Assembly (NCBI RefSeq): GCF_001482305.1
Contig: NZ_LOHP01000055.1
Span: forward strand, 1-48,224
From: Leucobacter sp. G161
GTDB taxonomy: Bacteria > Actinomycetota > Actinomycetes > Actinomycetales > Microbacteriaceae
Reading direction: 5' to 3'
DNA length: 48,224 nucleotides
Shown here: positions 9,127-16,590 of the stretch, piece after piece
How the letters are laid out: each line of letters starts with the position of its first letter
How positions within the stretch are numbered: position 1 is the first letter of the stretch
Program-made: the position numbers and the translations under genes
Notes under the pieces: generated by a model
What the model was told of the DNA's origin: nothing
Database searches by the model: none
Seen by the model: the letters and a program-made list of their open reading frames with translations, nothing else

Positions 9127-9681
9127 TTACTTCGCGATGCTGTTGAAGAGGTAGTCAGCGGTGACCTCGGACTTATCGAGACCCGCTGCGAGGAACGCCG
9201 CGCTGTCCTTCACGTAGACGTCGATACGCACCTTCACCGAGTCACCCGGGGCGATGTCAAACGCCTCGTCCTCGGCAAGCTTCATGTTCGCCAGCTTGCC
9301 GGTGTCAATGAGCGATCCGCCGTCAATTGCGACGCGGGTGTCGAGCGCACCGGCGAGCTCGGCCGCCTGATCGCCGCCGGGCTGCAGCATCGAGCCGAGC
9401 CCAACGCTGAGCGTGGCGTTCTCCGAGGTGTTTGTCGCGGTGTAGTAGCCGGTGATTGCTTCGCCGTCCATGGCGCCCGTGAAGGTGTTCGTCATGGGTG
9501 CACCGGTGACGATGAGCTCGCCGTCAGCGCTGGTATCGGACACCTTGGTGTTAAACATGTTGTCGAAGATCGTGCTGTTCATCGTGACGAGCGCGCCACC
9601 GACGGTGACGCCGGCGATGAGGAGCAGCGAACCGCCAGCAATCGCGAGCTTCTTCTTGGTGGAGGTCTTCTGGGTAGTCAT
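9127..9681 (-). CDS. TasA/camelysin-like protein with alternate-type signal peptide
   Basis: 184 residues. The start MTTQKTSTKKKLAIAGGSLL gives a basic head and a hydrophobic segment at ~12-33, followed by ALVTMNSTIFDNMFNT. This is the arrangement of SipW-processed precursors. The mature part is small, acidic and beta-rich, with no cysteine; its late region has FDIAPGDSVKVRIDVYVKD. The family includes B. subtilis TasA fibre protein and Bacillus camelysin. The gene lies 103 bases upstream of the SipW-type peptidase and is probably its substrate. Family membership rests on the signal layout and partner rather than a diagnostic motif, so fibre formation is an inference. A regulatory dyad lies ~130-155 bases upstream. 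Confidence 0.78.
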   Translation of the reverse strand: MTTQKTSTKKKLAIAGGSLLLIAGVTVGGALVTMNSTIFDNMFNTKVSDTSADGELIVTGAPMTNTFTGAMDGEAITGYYTATNTSENATLSVGLGSMLQPGGDQAAELAGALDTRVAIDGGSLIDTGKLANMKLAEDEAFDIAPGDSVKVRIDVYVKDSAAFLAAGLDKSEVTADYLFNSIAK

Positions 9682-9809
9682 GCGGGCACGGCCTTTCTCG
9701 GTGGTGGGTGCGAGTGCGGCGCAGCTGCTGCGCCGTCCGAATCGCTGTTGTCTCAAGTACGAGTCAACTGGCGATCGCACCGCTCCCCACGGAGAGTCCC
9801 CGGATCTGC

Positions 9810-9835
9810 GGGGGCGAACGCCCCCATCTACGCGT
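9810..9835. promoter_or_regulatory. GC hairpin plus CATCTACGCGT motif upstream of the TasA-like gene
   Basis: GGGGGCG (9810-9816) pairs with CGCCCCC (9819-9825). Directly adjoining is CATCTACGCGT (9825-9835), which matches the CACCTACGCGT arm upstream of the RCC1 gene in 10 of 11 bases. More related sequence (GTACGCGGCTACG) follows to 9853. The hairpin could also end the amidase transcript whose stop is at 9954. The rest of 9682-9953 shows no gene. Confidence 0.5.
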
Positions 9836-9953
9836 GCTCCGTACGCGGCTACGTCTGAGCGCGCACGCTTCTGCTGGGTGACCACGCAGACGCGTGCAGC
9901 GCGCACCACATCCGCACCGAGCAGACCCGCTCAGCACATGCGCTGATCCCGAG

Positions 9954-10781
9954 TTAGTTGACGCGGTAGTCGAGCGTGATTCTGCGATTCGCGAGCGCTG
10001 GCAGCACGCCACGGGCGCGATCCACCGCGCCAGATGTGACGTCAGCGACCGCGATGCCCTCCTCGCGCGGGCCGAGACCCGCAACAACCTCACCGAGCGG
10101 ATCGACGATGCGACTCAGGCCCACCGTCGCCGCGTTACGGGGCCCACCGCCGACGACCGCACTCGCGACGAGCCAGCTCACGTTCTCGAGTGCGCGGGTC
10201 TGCGTGAGCAGCGACCAGTGTGCTTCCTTCCCCGGGCCCGACGCCCAGGCGGCCACCACCACACACACGTTGGCGCCGCGGTCGACGAGGCTGCGAAACA
10301 TCTCGGGAAAGCGAATGTCGTAGCAGTTCGCGAGCCCCAAGCGGAGGGTCTCCCCGTCATGTTTCACGTCAAACACTGGCGGGAGCTCCGTCCCCGCACG
10401 GGTGTGGGCCGACTCGCTCTGCGAGAAGGCCTCATAGAGGTGGAGCTTGCGGTAACGAGCGAGTTCCTCGCCCCCCGGGCCGACCGCGATCACCGTGTTA
10501 AACGGGAGCCCATCAGGCGACGGCTCGAAGCCCGCAGCGATGACAACGGCGTCGTGCTCGACCGCGAGTTCCGAAGTGAGCGCCGCGAACGCCTCCCACC
10601 ATTCAGCCGCAACCTCGGAGAGCGCGTCGACCGTGACCGACTGCAGCAGCACCATCGTCTGCTCGGGGAACACCATCACCCGGGCGCCGGTGGCCGCTGC
10701 CTCCGCAGCGCGTACCCGCATCTGCGCGAGATTCTCGCGCGGGTCAGTCGTCGGCGTCAGCTGGATCGTTGCGATCTTCAT
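9954..10781 (-). CDS. Carbon-nitrogen hydrolase (nitrilase superfamily, omega-amidase-like)
   Basis: 275 residues. The catalytic triad is visible: Glu40 in VMVFPEQ, Lys112 in YRKLHLY, and Cys153 in LANCYDIRFPEMF. The CYDIRFPE context is typical of the Nit1/Nit2 branch (omega-amidases and deaminated-glutathione amidases), which hydrolyse small carboxamides to acid and ammonia in the cytosol. It is a paralogue of the amidase at 13499-14299. It is divergent from the Lrp-type regulator starting at 10871 with only 89 bases between, so that regulator probably controls it. The substrate cannot be told from sequence. I see no other candidate family. Confidence 0.88.
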   Translation of the reverse strand: MKIATIQLTPTTDPRENLAQMRVRAAEAAATGARVMVFPEQTMVLLQSVTVDALSEVAAEWWEAFAALTSELAVEHDAVVIAAGFEPSPDGLPFNTVIAVGPGGEELARYRKLHLYEAFSQSESAHTRAGTELPPVFDVKHDGETLRLGLANCYDIRFPEMFRSLVDRGANVCVVVAAWASGPGKEAHWSLLTQTRALENVSWLVASAVVGGGPRNAATVGLSRIVDPLGEVVAGLGPREEGIAVADVTSGAVDRARGVLPALANRRITLDYRVN

Positions 10782-10857
10782 AGCACCGATTCTGCCCGAC
10801 CCCGCGCGCAACCGCGACCCCAGCGCCGAGCCGCGGAGGGTCGGGACGCCGCGCCGG

Positions 10858-10863
10858 TAGACT
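10858..10863 (+). promoter_or_regulatory. -10 box giving a probably leaderless mRNA for the Lrp gene
   Basis: TAGACT ends seven bases before the ATG at 10871, so transcription would begin at or next to the start codon. No Shine-Dalgarno sequence precedes that ATG. Leaderless messages with a TANNNT box at this spacing are common in actinobacteria. Confidence 0.5.
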
Positions 10864-10870
10864 TGCCGGC

Positions 10871-11398
10871 ATGGACGCATTCGCCCGCGCTGACGAGCAC
10901 CTGCTCGACGACGTCGACCGAGACATCATTGACGAGCTCCGTGTCGACGGCAGGTTGTCATTCGGTGAGATCGGCCGCAGGATTGGGTTTTCAGAACCGA
11001 CAGTCCGCCAACGTTACAACCGCCTGGTGTCGCTCGGGATTATTTACGTCGTCGGGATGTATGACGAAACAAAGATTGGCGGCATCGCTGCGCACGTCGG
11101 CATCAGGGTTGCCGGTGTTCCCGTCGCAAAAGTAGCCGCCGAAATAGCGGATCACCCGAACATTAAGTACGTCGCATGCGCCCTCGGGTACTACGACATC
11201 ATCCTTGACGTCGTCGCCCAGGACGCGCAGGAGCTCGGGCAGATTGTGTTGCAGGATCTCCGCAGAATTCGGGGAATCTCAGATCTTGAAACGCTCACGG
11301 TACTCGAGGTTATGAAGGACACGTACCTCTGGAAGGGGTTTCGCGACCCAATTCCCGCGAACCGTGCAGGCAGACTCCTCAACCGCCCAGCTGACTGA
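10871..11398 (+). CDS. Lrp/AsnC family transcriptional regulator
   Basis: 175 residues. The N-terminal helix-turn-helix runs from DVDRDIIDELRVDGRLSFGE to SEPTVRQRYNRL (about 15-53). The C-terminal RAM-type alpha/beta domain binds amino acids in this family and mediates oligomerisation (GIRVAGVPVAKVAAEI, then YYDIILDVVAQD). It is divergent from an amidase gene and convergent with a second Lrp gene whose stop is seven bases away. Codon use is less GC-biased than its neighbours (ATT, AAA, ATA codons around 11040-11150), hinting at different ancestry. It may sense a nitrogenous substrate or product of the amidases. Confidence 0.9.
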   Translation: MDAFARADEHLLDDVDRDIIDELRVDGRLSFGEIGRRIGFSEPTVRQRYNRLVSLGIIYVVGMYDETKIGGIAAHVGIRVAGVPVAKVAAEIADHPNIKYVACALGYYDIILDVVAQDAQELGQIVLQDLRRIRGISDLETLTVLEVMKDTYLWKGFRDPIPANRAGRLLNRPAD

Positions 11399-11404
11399 GT
11401 CAGG

Positions 11405-11881
11405 CTACGTACCGGGGTCGCTGATGCTCTGCCCCGCAGTTCCGCGCAGCCCCTCCCAGGTGTAGTCCTTGGCAAGCGAGGTCACGATGATCGGCTGGAT
11501 CGACGCGACACCAGGCTGGCGGCGGATCTCGTCCAGCAGGTCGATGAGCTGGTTCTGGTCCCGACAGGTCGCTTCGAGATACAGGTCGTGCGACCCCGTC
11601 ACCAGGGCCACATGGTTAATCGGGTGGATGCCAAGCAGACTGTCTGCGACAGCACGCGGCGTGAGGTTGCGCACGCGCAACAGCAGCCGGACCACCTGAT
11701 GTCCGAGCAACAGTCCATTGCACAGCGCGACGATCTGCAGCGTGTCGTCTTCGCGCAGCTTTGCGAGGCGCGTCCGAACGGTCGACTGGGAGACGCCCAG
11801 TTCTTCCGAGAGCGCAGCAAAGCTGCGTCGTCCGTCTCTGGCGAGCAGCTGAATGAGCTGCCGGTCTACGTCATCTAACAC
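11405..11881 (-). CDS. Lrp/AsnC family transcriptional regulator (second copy)
   Basis: 158 residues from a GTG at 11881. The helix-turn-helix begins DVDRQLIQLLARDGRRSFAA and continues ELGVSQSTVRTRLAKL. A RAM-like domain follows (LLLRVRNLTPRAVADSL and SHDLYLEATCRDQNQLIDLL). It shares the fold and general plan of the neighbour at 10871 but not close sequence, and its codon use is the normal high-GC type. It is the gene nearest the promoter-distal end of the importer/amidase/BKACE operon, ending 560 bases from the operon's last gene start and sharing its strand. Its target is unknown. A palindrome lies 24 bases upstream. Confidence 0.9.
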   Translation of the reverse strand: MLDDVDRQLIQLLARDGRRSFAALSEELGVSQSTVRTRLAKLREDDTLQIVALCNGLLLGHQVVRLLLRVRNLTPRAVADSLLGIHPINHVALVTGSHDLYLEATCRDQNQLIDLLDEIRRQPGVASIQPIIVTSLAKDYTWEGLRGTAGQSISDPGT

Positions 11882-11904
11882 CCCGAATGCCCCTCTCCGC
11901 GCAA

Positions 11905-11920
11905 GGTACCAGGGTACCCT
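11905..11920. promoter_or_regulatory. Palindromic GGTACC pair upstream of the second Lrp gene
   Basis: GGTACC at 11905-11910 and AGGGTACCCT at 11911-11920, itself a perfect ten-base palindrome, lie 24-39 bases before the GTG start. This position suits an autoregulatory operator. It also lies between the BKACE stop (11959) and the Lrp start. Confidence 0.4.
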
Positions 11921-11958
11921 GCCCGCGGGGAGGGGCTGTTCGGATTCGGCGTGGTCGA

Positions 11959-12684
11959 TCAGCGCGCCTCGAGCTCACGCACTGCGCGAATGAGGTCGGC
12001 GTTGTCGGCAGGAGCGCTGCCGTCGGGGAGGGTGATCCCGTCTTCGAAGCCGATGCGGGTCTCGCAGCCGTCTGCGATGGCAGCCTCGACTACGGGCCAG
12101 ACCGTCGCGTCGTATCCGTGGTAGAGAATCGGGGCAGTCACGCCGGCCTCGCGGAGCACTGCTGCGATCTCCCGGCACTGCGCGACGGCTTCGTCGGGAT
12201 CCTCTGTCTCGGGCTCGATGAGCACGCGCACGTTCTGGTGCAGCGTCGGTGATTCCAGCAGCGCAGGCACGTCAGCCATCGTCCACACGGCAGATTCGAG
12301 CACCATGCCGCGCTCAAGCACGAGCTGAGCCGCCTCTGCCGCCCCCTCCTCACAGAACGCAACCGACGCGAAGTCAGGCAACGCATCGTCGGGCCATGCG
12401 GCTACGTGCGACATCCGTTCGGTGTGATCGGTGACCGTCCACAGACCGGTTGTGGTTCCGATGACCACCGACGGATCCGCTGCACGCATCGCACGCACCC
12501 ACGCACCAATGTCGTCGGGGTGGATTGTCTGCTCACCCGCTTCAGTGAGCACGTGTGCATGCACCACGTCAGCGCCGGCGGCGATTGCCGCGCGGCTCGC
12601 TGCAACGATCTCGTCGGTTGTGCGGGGCACCGCTGGGTGTTCGGCCGTGGAACGGCCTCCGTTAATCGCCGCTTTGAGAAGCAT
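11959..12684 (-). CDS. BKACE family (3-keto-5-aminohexanoate cleavage protein-like) enzyme
   Basis: 241 residues, somewhat shorter than the usual 270-310. BKACE enzymes (DUF849) use zinc to cleave a beta-keto acid with acetyl-CoA, giving acetoacetate plus a new CoA thioester. The zinc-ligand motif is DVVHAHVLTE (His42, His44). A late glutamate lies in CETRIGFEDG, matching the conserved R-x-G-x-E-D. The N-terminal LLKAAINGG fits the family's TIM-barrel start, and GAGFEAG-like AAGADVVHAH precedes the metal site. It is the last gene of the importer/amidase/RraA operon, after a 104-base gap holding a hairpin. Substrates in this family vary widely, so the reaction is inferred only at class level. 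Confidence 0.85.
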   Translation of the reverse strand: MLLKAAINGGRSTAEHPAVPRTTDEIVAASRAAIAAGADVVHAHVLTEAGEQTIHPDDIGAWVRAMRAADPSVVIGTTTGLWTVTDHTERMSHVAAWPDDALPDFASVAFCEEGAAEAAQLVLERGMVLESAVWTMADVPALLESPTLHQNVRVLIEPETEDPDEAVAQCREIAAVLREAGVTAPILYHGYDATVWPVVEAAIADGCETRIGFEDGITLPDGSAPADNADLIRAVRELEAR

Positions 12685-12720
12685 CTGCGCTGGGTCCTTT
12701 CACAGGTTTTTGGGCGCGAC

Positions 12721-12747
12721 GGAACACCGGCAGGGTGCCGGTGTTCC
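12721..12747. other. Perfect stem-loop between the RraA-like and BKACE genes
   Basis: GGAACACCGGCA (12721-12732), loop GGG, TGCCGGTGTTCC (12736-12747): a perfect 12-bp stem. No U-run follows on the minus strand, and the BKACE gene has its own ribosome site (AAAGGACC). A partial terminator or mRNA-stability element is more likely than a full operon end. A G-rich stretch adjoins at 12753-12772. Confidence 0.6.
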
Positions 12748-12788
12748 GCCGCAGGGGTGGGGTTGGGGGGGTGGAGTGGTGCTCGGAG

Positions 12789-13475
12789 CTACTGCGGGGT
12801 ATCGAGTGCGAGTAGCTCGGCGACGGTATCGCTGGCGCCAGTGAGCGTGCCGAGCGGCGCACCCGTGCGCAGTTCGGCGACGAGCTCAGGCTCCTCTGCA
12901 TCATCAGCGAGGGCAATATCGACGATGCGAGCGAGCACCTCGGGCGCGACGAACAGCACGCCGTTCGCATCGGCAAGCACCACATCGCCCGGGTTCACTA
13001 CTGCCCCACCGCAGGTAACAGGAACGTTCACGCCTCCGGCGTCAATCCCGTGCAGCTTCGTGGTGAGCATGCTGGTGCCGCGTGCGTGCACGCTCAATCC
13101 CAGCTCGGTGATTTCGTCGGTGTCGGTGACGACGCCGTCGACGATCGCGCCCGCTGCACCGCGGGCGACGAGCTGCGCGGCAACGACCTCGCCGAGCGGG
13201 GCGTGGCGACGATCCCCACCCGTGTCGATCACGAGAACGTCGCCGGCACCGATGAGCCCAGCGGCGTGGTGCAGCGCGGTCGAGTCAGTCGCGGTCGTGC
13301 GAACCGTGAAAGCCGAGCCAATGACACGACCACCCGCGGCGACAATGCGGCGGATCTCGGTGTCAGCGAACCCTTCTTCAAGGTAGTGTCCGAGCGTCGG
13401 GAAACTCAGCCGCTCAAGCTTCTCTCGCAGCTCTGCGGGGAGCGATGTTGGCGTGGTGCCAGTGTGGAAGAACAT
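12789..13475 (-). CDS. RraA-like family protein (aldolase/decarboxylase-like)
   Basis: 228 residues from the ATG at 13475, with AAGGA upstream; the frame runs open further upstream without a site. The RraA fold shows in the block GEVVAAQLVARGAAGAIVDG and the metal-site region NPGDVVLADANGVLFV. Members include 4-hydroxy-4-methyl-2-oxoglutarate aldolase and oxaloacetate decarboxylase, plus the RNase E inhibitor RraA. The usual arginine of the D-G-x-x-R-D motif, which holds the pyruvate moiety in the aldolases, is threonine here (DGVVTD, about residue 117). The reaction may therefore differ. It follows the second amidase by 23 bases in the same operon. Confidence 0.86.
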   Translation of the reverse strand: MFFHTGTTPTSLPAELREKLERLSFPTLGHYLEEGFADTEIRRIVAAGGRVIGSAFTVRTTATDSTALHHAAGLIGAGDVLVIDTGGDRRHAPLGEVVAAQLVARGAAGAIVDGVVTDTDEITELGLSVHARGTSMLTTKLHGIDAGGVNVPVTCGGAVVNPGDVVLADANGVLFVAPEVLARIVDIALADDAEEPELVAELRTGAPLGTLTGASDTVAELLALDTPQ

Positions 13476-13498
13476 TGCGTTCCTTTCTGTGCGCGGGG

Positions 13499-14299
13499 CT
13501 AGGCCACGCGGTAGCTGAGTTCGATGCGTCGGTTGTCGAGCGCGGGGAGCATTGCGCGGGCGCTCTGGGTGCGTTCCGCATCGATTGAGGCAATCACGAG
13601 TGCTTCCGTGTGCGCGTTGGCGCTTGCGACAACGTTGCCGAGCGGGTCGATCACCCGACTGAGGCCAACCGAGTCTTCCCCGACAGTGCCGGAGGCGAGC
13701 AGCCACGCGACGTTCTCGATCGCGCGAGCCTGGGTGAGAACTTCCCAGTGCATTTCCTTGCCTTTTCCGGACACCCAAGCGGCGGAGAGCGAGATCACAT
13801 CTGCTCCACGATCCGCAAGGCTTCGGAAGAGCTCGGGGAAGCGGACGTCGTAGCAGTTCGCGATGCCGACTTTGAGGCCTTCGATCTCGATCACCGGGGG
13901 CAGCTCCATGCCGCGCGTGACATACGCAGACTCCTGGTAGGCGAACGCGTCGTAGGTGTGCAGCTTGTGGTAGCGCGCGATCTCGTCACCATGTGCGTTG
14001 ACTGCGAGAATCGTGTTGAAGGGCTGACCATCCTCACGCGGCTCGTAGCCCCCAGCGATGATCGAAATCGTGTGCTCGCGGGCAAGCCCGGCGAGCAGTT
14101 CTTCGAACGGTCCCCACATGCCCTGGAGAATCTCGGTGAAGTTGGGCTTGATCGATTCATCGGCCAGCAGGGCTGCTTCCTCTGGGAAGACCACAAGCTT
14201 CGCTCCCGCAGCCGCCGCCTGTGCGGTGAACTTACGGATTGTCTCGAAATTAGCCTCGACATCGATGCCGGGTGACGTTTGCGCAACTGCGACTTTCAT
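13499..14299 (-). CDS. Carbon-nitrogen hydrolase (nitrilase superfamily, second copy)
   Basis: 266 residues. The triad is Glu40 (LVVFPEE), Lys112 (YHKLHTY) and Cys149 (IANCYDVRFPELF). It is clearly related to the 275-residue amidase at 9954-10781: the same triad spacing to Lys, and the same C-terminal ending RAMLPALDNRRIELSYRV versus RGVLPALANRRITLDYRV. It sits in the operon 45 bases after the importer ATPase and 23 bases before the RraA-like gene, each gene with its own AAAGG-type ribosome site. It probably deamidates the imported compound or a later intermediate. Substrate unknown. Confidence 0.9.
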   Translation of the reverse strand: MKVAVAQTSPGIDVEANFETIRKFTAQAAAAGAKLVVFPEEAALLADESIKPNFTEILQGMWGPFEELLAGLAREHTISIIAGGYEPREDGQPFNTILAVNAHGDEIARYHKLHTYDAFAYQESAYVTRGMELPPVIEIEGLKVGIANCYDVRFPELFRSLADRGADVISLSAAWVSGKGKEMHWEVLTQARAIENVAWLLASGTVGEDSVGLSRVIDPLGNVVASANAHTEALVIASIDAERTQSARAMLPALDNRRIELSYRVA

Positions 14300-14344
14300 A
14301 AAAAACCTTTCTGATGAGCGACGATGCTGGACAGCGAGTCGGTA

Positions 14345-15439
14345 TTACCTGGTGACGATTCGAGCGTCCTCGGGACGCCAGCTCACGGTGAGTTCCTCCC
14401 CGACTGCGAGGCCAGGCAGTTCGAGTTCACGGACAAGACTCGACAGCGACACCTTCAGCATCGTTCCGCCAACGTTGAGGTGCACCTGCCATTCCTCGCC
14501 GAGGAAGGTGAGCGTCTCCACGTGGCCGACGAGGCCCTCGCCGCCGCGGCGCATCTCGATCCGCTCGGGGCGAATGAGCATCGTGCCGGCCTGCTCACGG
14601 CTGACGCTTTCTGCAAGAACACCGTTCAGCGATCCGATTCCGGTGGCAAGCGCAGCGACTCGTTCACCAGCAGCGCCCGCCGGCACTGTGACATCGATGA
14701 GGTTGCAGCTGCCGATGAATCCCGCAACGAACCTCGTCTCCGGGCGGTCGTAGATGTCTTCAGGGCTCGCGACCTGCTGGACGACCCCCTCCGACATCAC
14801 CGCGATGCGGTCCGACATTGTCAGCGCTTCTTCTTGGTCGTGGGTGACGTAAATGAAGGTGATACCGACCTCGCGCTGCATCCGCTTGAGTTCGTACTGC
14901 ATCTCTTTTCGCAGCTGCTGGTCGAGCGCGCCCAGTGGCTCGTCGAGGAGCACAACCTTCGGGCCGGACACGATAGCTCGTGCTAGCGCAACGCGCTGCC
15001 GCTGCCCGCCCGACAGCTGATCTGGCTTCCGCTCGCCGAGATGCGCAAGTTTGACGAGCTCCAGCGCCTCCTGCGCCCGCTGGCTCGCTTCTGCCTTCGG
15101 AACCCGCCGAACCCGAAGTTCGAATGCGACGTTTTCAAACACGGTGAGGTGCGGGAAGAGCGCGTAGCTCTGAAACAGCATGTTCAGGTCGCGGTGACGA
15201 GTCGGAACGTTGGTTACGTCCACGCCTCCGAGGTGCACGCGCCCCGAGCTTGGCGTTTCAAACCCGGTAATCATGCGCATCAGCGTTGTTTTGCCGCAGC
15301 CGGAGGGCCCGAGGATGGAGAAAAACTCGTTGTCGCCAATCTCAAGATCGAGCGGGTGAACGGCGAGGTGTTCGCCGAACTGTTTCGAGATACCAAGGAT
15401 CTCGACGGCCGGGGTGGATGTGGTGGTCTGCGTGTTCAT
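14345..15439 (-). CDS. ABC transporter ATP-binding protein, PotA type
   Basis: 364 residues. Walker A is LGPSGCGKTTLMRMI, the Q-loop FQSYALFPHLTV, the signature [15 protein letters not shown] and Walker B VVLLDEPLGALD. The switch histidine is in YVTHDQEEAL. A C-terminal TOBE-type domain follows (about 280-360, ending LTVSWRPEDARIV). This is the energising subunit of a spermidine/putrescine-type (PotABCD) importer, made together with the two permeases and the binding protein encoded just upstream. The Pot family also carries opines, phosphonates and amino-acid derivatives, so polyamine specificity is not shown. Confidence 0.93.
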   Translation of the reverse strand: MNTQTTTSTPAVEILGISKQFGEHLAVHPLDLEIGDNEFFSILGPSGCGKTTLMRMITGFETPSSGRVHLGGVDVTNVPTRHRDLNMLFQSYALFPHLTVFENVAFELRVRRVPKAEASQRAQEALELVKLAHLGERKPDQLSGGQRQRVALARAIVSGPKVVLLDEPLGALDQQLRKEMQYELKRMQREVGITFIYVTHDQEEALTMSDRIAVMSEGVVQQVASPEDIYDRPETRFVAGFIGSCNLIDVTVPAGAAGERVAALATGIGSLNGVLAESVSREQAGTMLIRPERIEMRRGGEGLVGHVETLTFLGEEWQVHLNVGGTMLKVSLSSLVRELELPGLAVGEELTVSWRPEDARIVTR

Positions 15440-15484
15440 GAAACTCTTCGCTCTTCGCTCGAACTCGATATGGGGGTGAGCCGG

Positions 15485-16541
15485 TTAGGAGGCCTTCACC
15501 CGGGTCCAACCGTCCTGGTAGAACTTCATCGCAGGGCCGGGATCAACGATAAAGTCGGCATCGGCGACCTGCTCATCCGAAGCGTAGACGGCAGCGTTGC
15601 TGAGCAGCGCCTGGTCCTTGACGTGCTCCGCTGCGGCAGTGTTTGCGCTTGCAAGACCGGCGTCGTTTGTGGCCATCGCACTGATCTCAGGGCGCAGCAG
15701 GAAGTTGATGAACTCGTAGGCCCCAGCCTCGTTTGGAGCGCCCTTCCGCAATCGACAGACCATCAACCCAGAGGCTGCCGCCCTCTTCGGGGAGGACATA
15801 GTGCACGTGATCGTTGGCAGCGACAATCTTCGCGGTCTGCGTGCCACCCCATGCCTCAGACATGCAAACGTCGCCGTTCGCGACGAGATCCCCGTAGTTG
15901 CTCGAGTTGTAGCCCGAGAGAATCTCTTTCTGCTCGATGAGTGACTTGGTCGCTGCGGCGATTTCCTTCTCGTCCTTGCTGTTCGCGGGGAAGCCGTTCA
16001 CCTGCAAGCCTGCAATGTAGGCAGCGAGCATGTTGTCGAGCATGTTCACCTTGCCCTGCCACTTCGGGTCGAACATGGATTTCCAGCTCGTGATTTCCTC
16101 GCCGCCAGTGCACTCAGCGTTGTAGAGCAAACCGGTCGTGCCCCAGACCCACGGCACCGAGTACCCAAGGTCAGGATCATACGACGGGTCACGGAACTTC
16201 TCTGCGATCTGGTCAAGACCCTCGATCTTGGACTTGTCGAGTGGCTCCAGGAGTTCTTGCCCGACGAGCTGCTGAACCGCGTACTGGCTCGGCTCGACAA
16301 TGTCGTAGCCAGAGTTTCCCGCAGCGAGCTTCGAGATCATCGTCTCGTTGCTGTCGAAGTTGTCGACGTTGACCTTGATTCCGGTCTCTTCGGTGAATGC
16401 GTCGAACACCGACTGCGGAATCTCATCGGCCCATGCGTAGACGTTGAGCGTCTGCGCGCCGCCATCGCCACCTGCGCTGGAGCATCCGGTGAGGGCGAGA
16501 GCGGCGACGATGCCGACTGCTGCAACGGAAGTTTTCTTCAT
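15485..16541 (-). pseudogene. PotD-type binding lipoprotein gene with a one-base frameshift
   Basis: From the ATG at 16541 (AAAGGAAC ribosome site) the protein starts with a lipoprotein signal, VGIVAALALTGCSSAGGDGG, with the lipobox cysteine after LALTG. It then continues as a PotD/PotF-type substrate-binding protein (LNVYAWADEIPQ, VPWVWGTTGLLYN). At about 15746 the frame breaks: after DGLSIA the reading becomes EGRSKRGWG and stops at 15687. In the other frame the family continues immediately as KGAPNEAGAYEFINFLLRP through to FYQDGWTRVKAS and TAA at 15485. Removing one C of the CC at 15746-15747 restores a 351-residue protein. Everything around it is intact, so a sequencing error is as likely as a young pseudogene. 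Confidence 0.88.
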
Positions 16542-16590
16542 AATTCTGTTCCTTTCGAGAGGGTGGTAGTGCCAGGCCGCAGCAGTGCGG

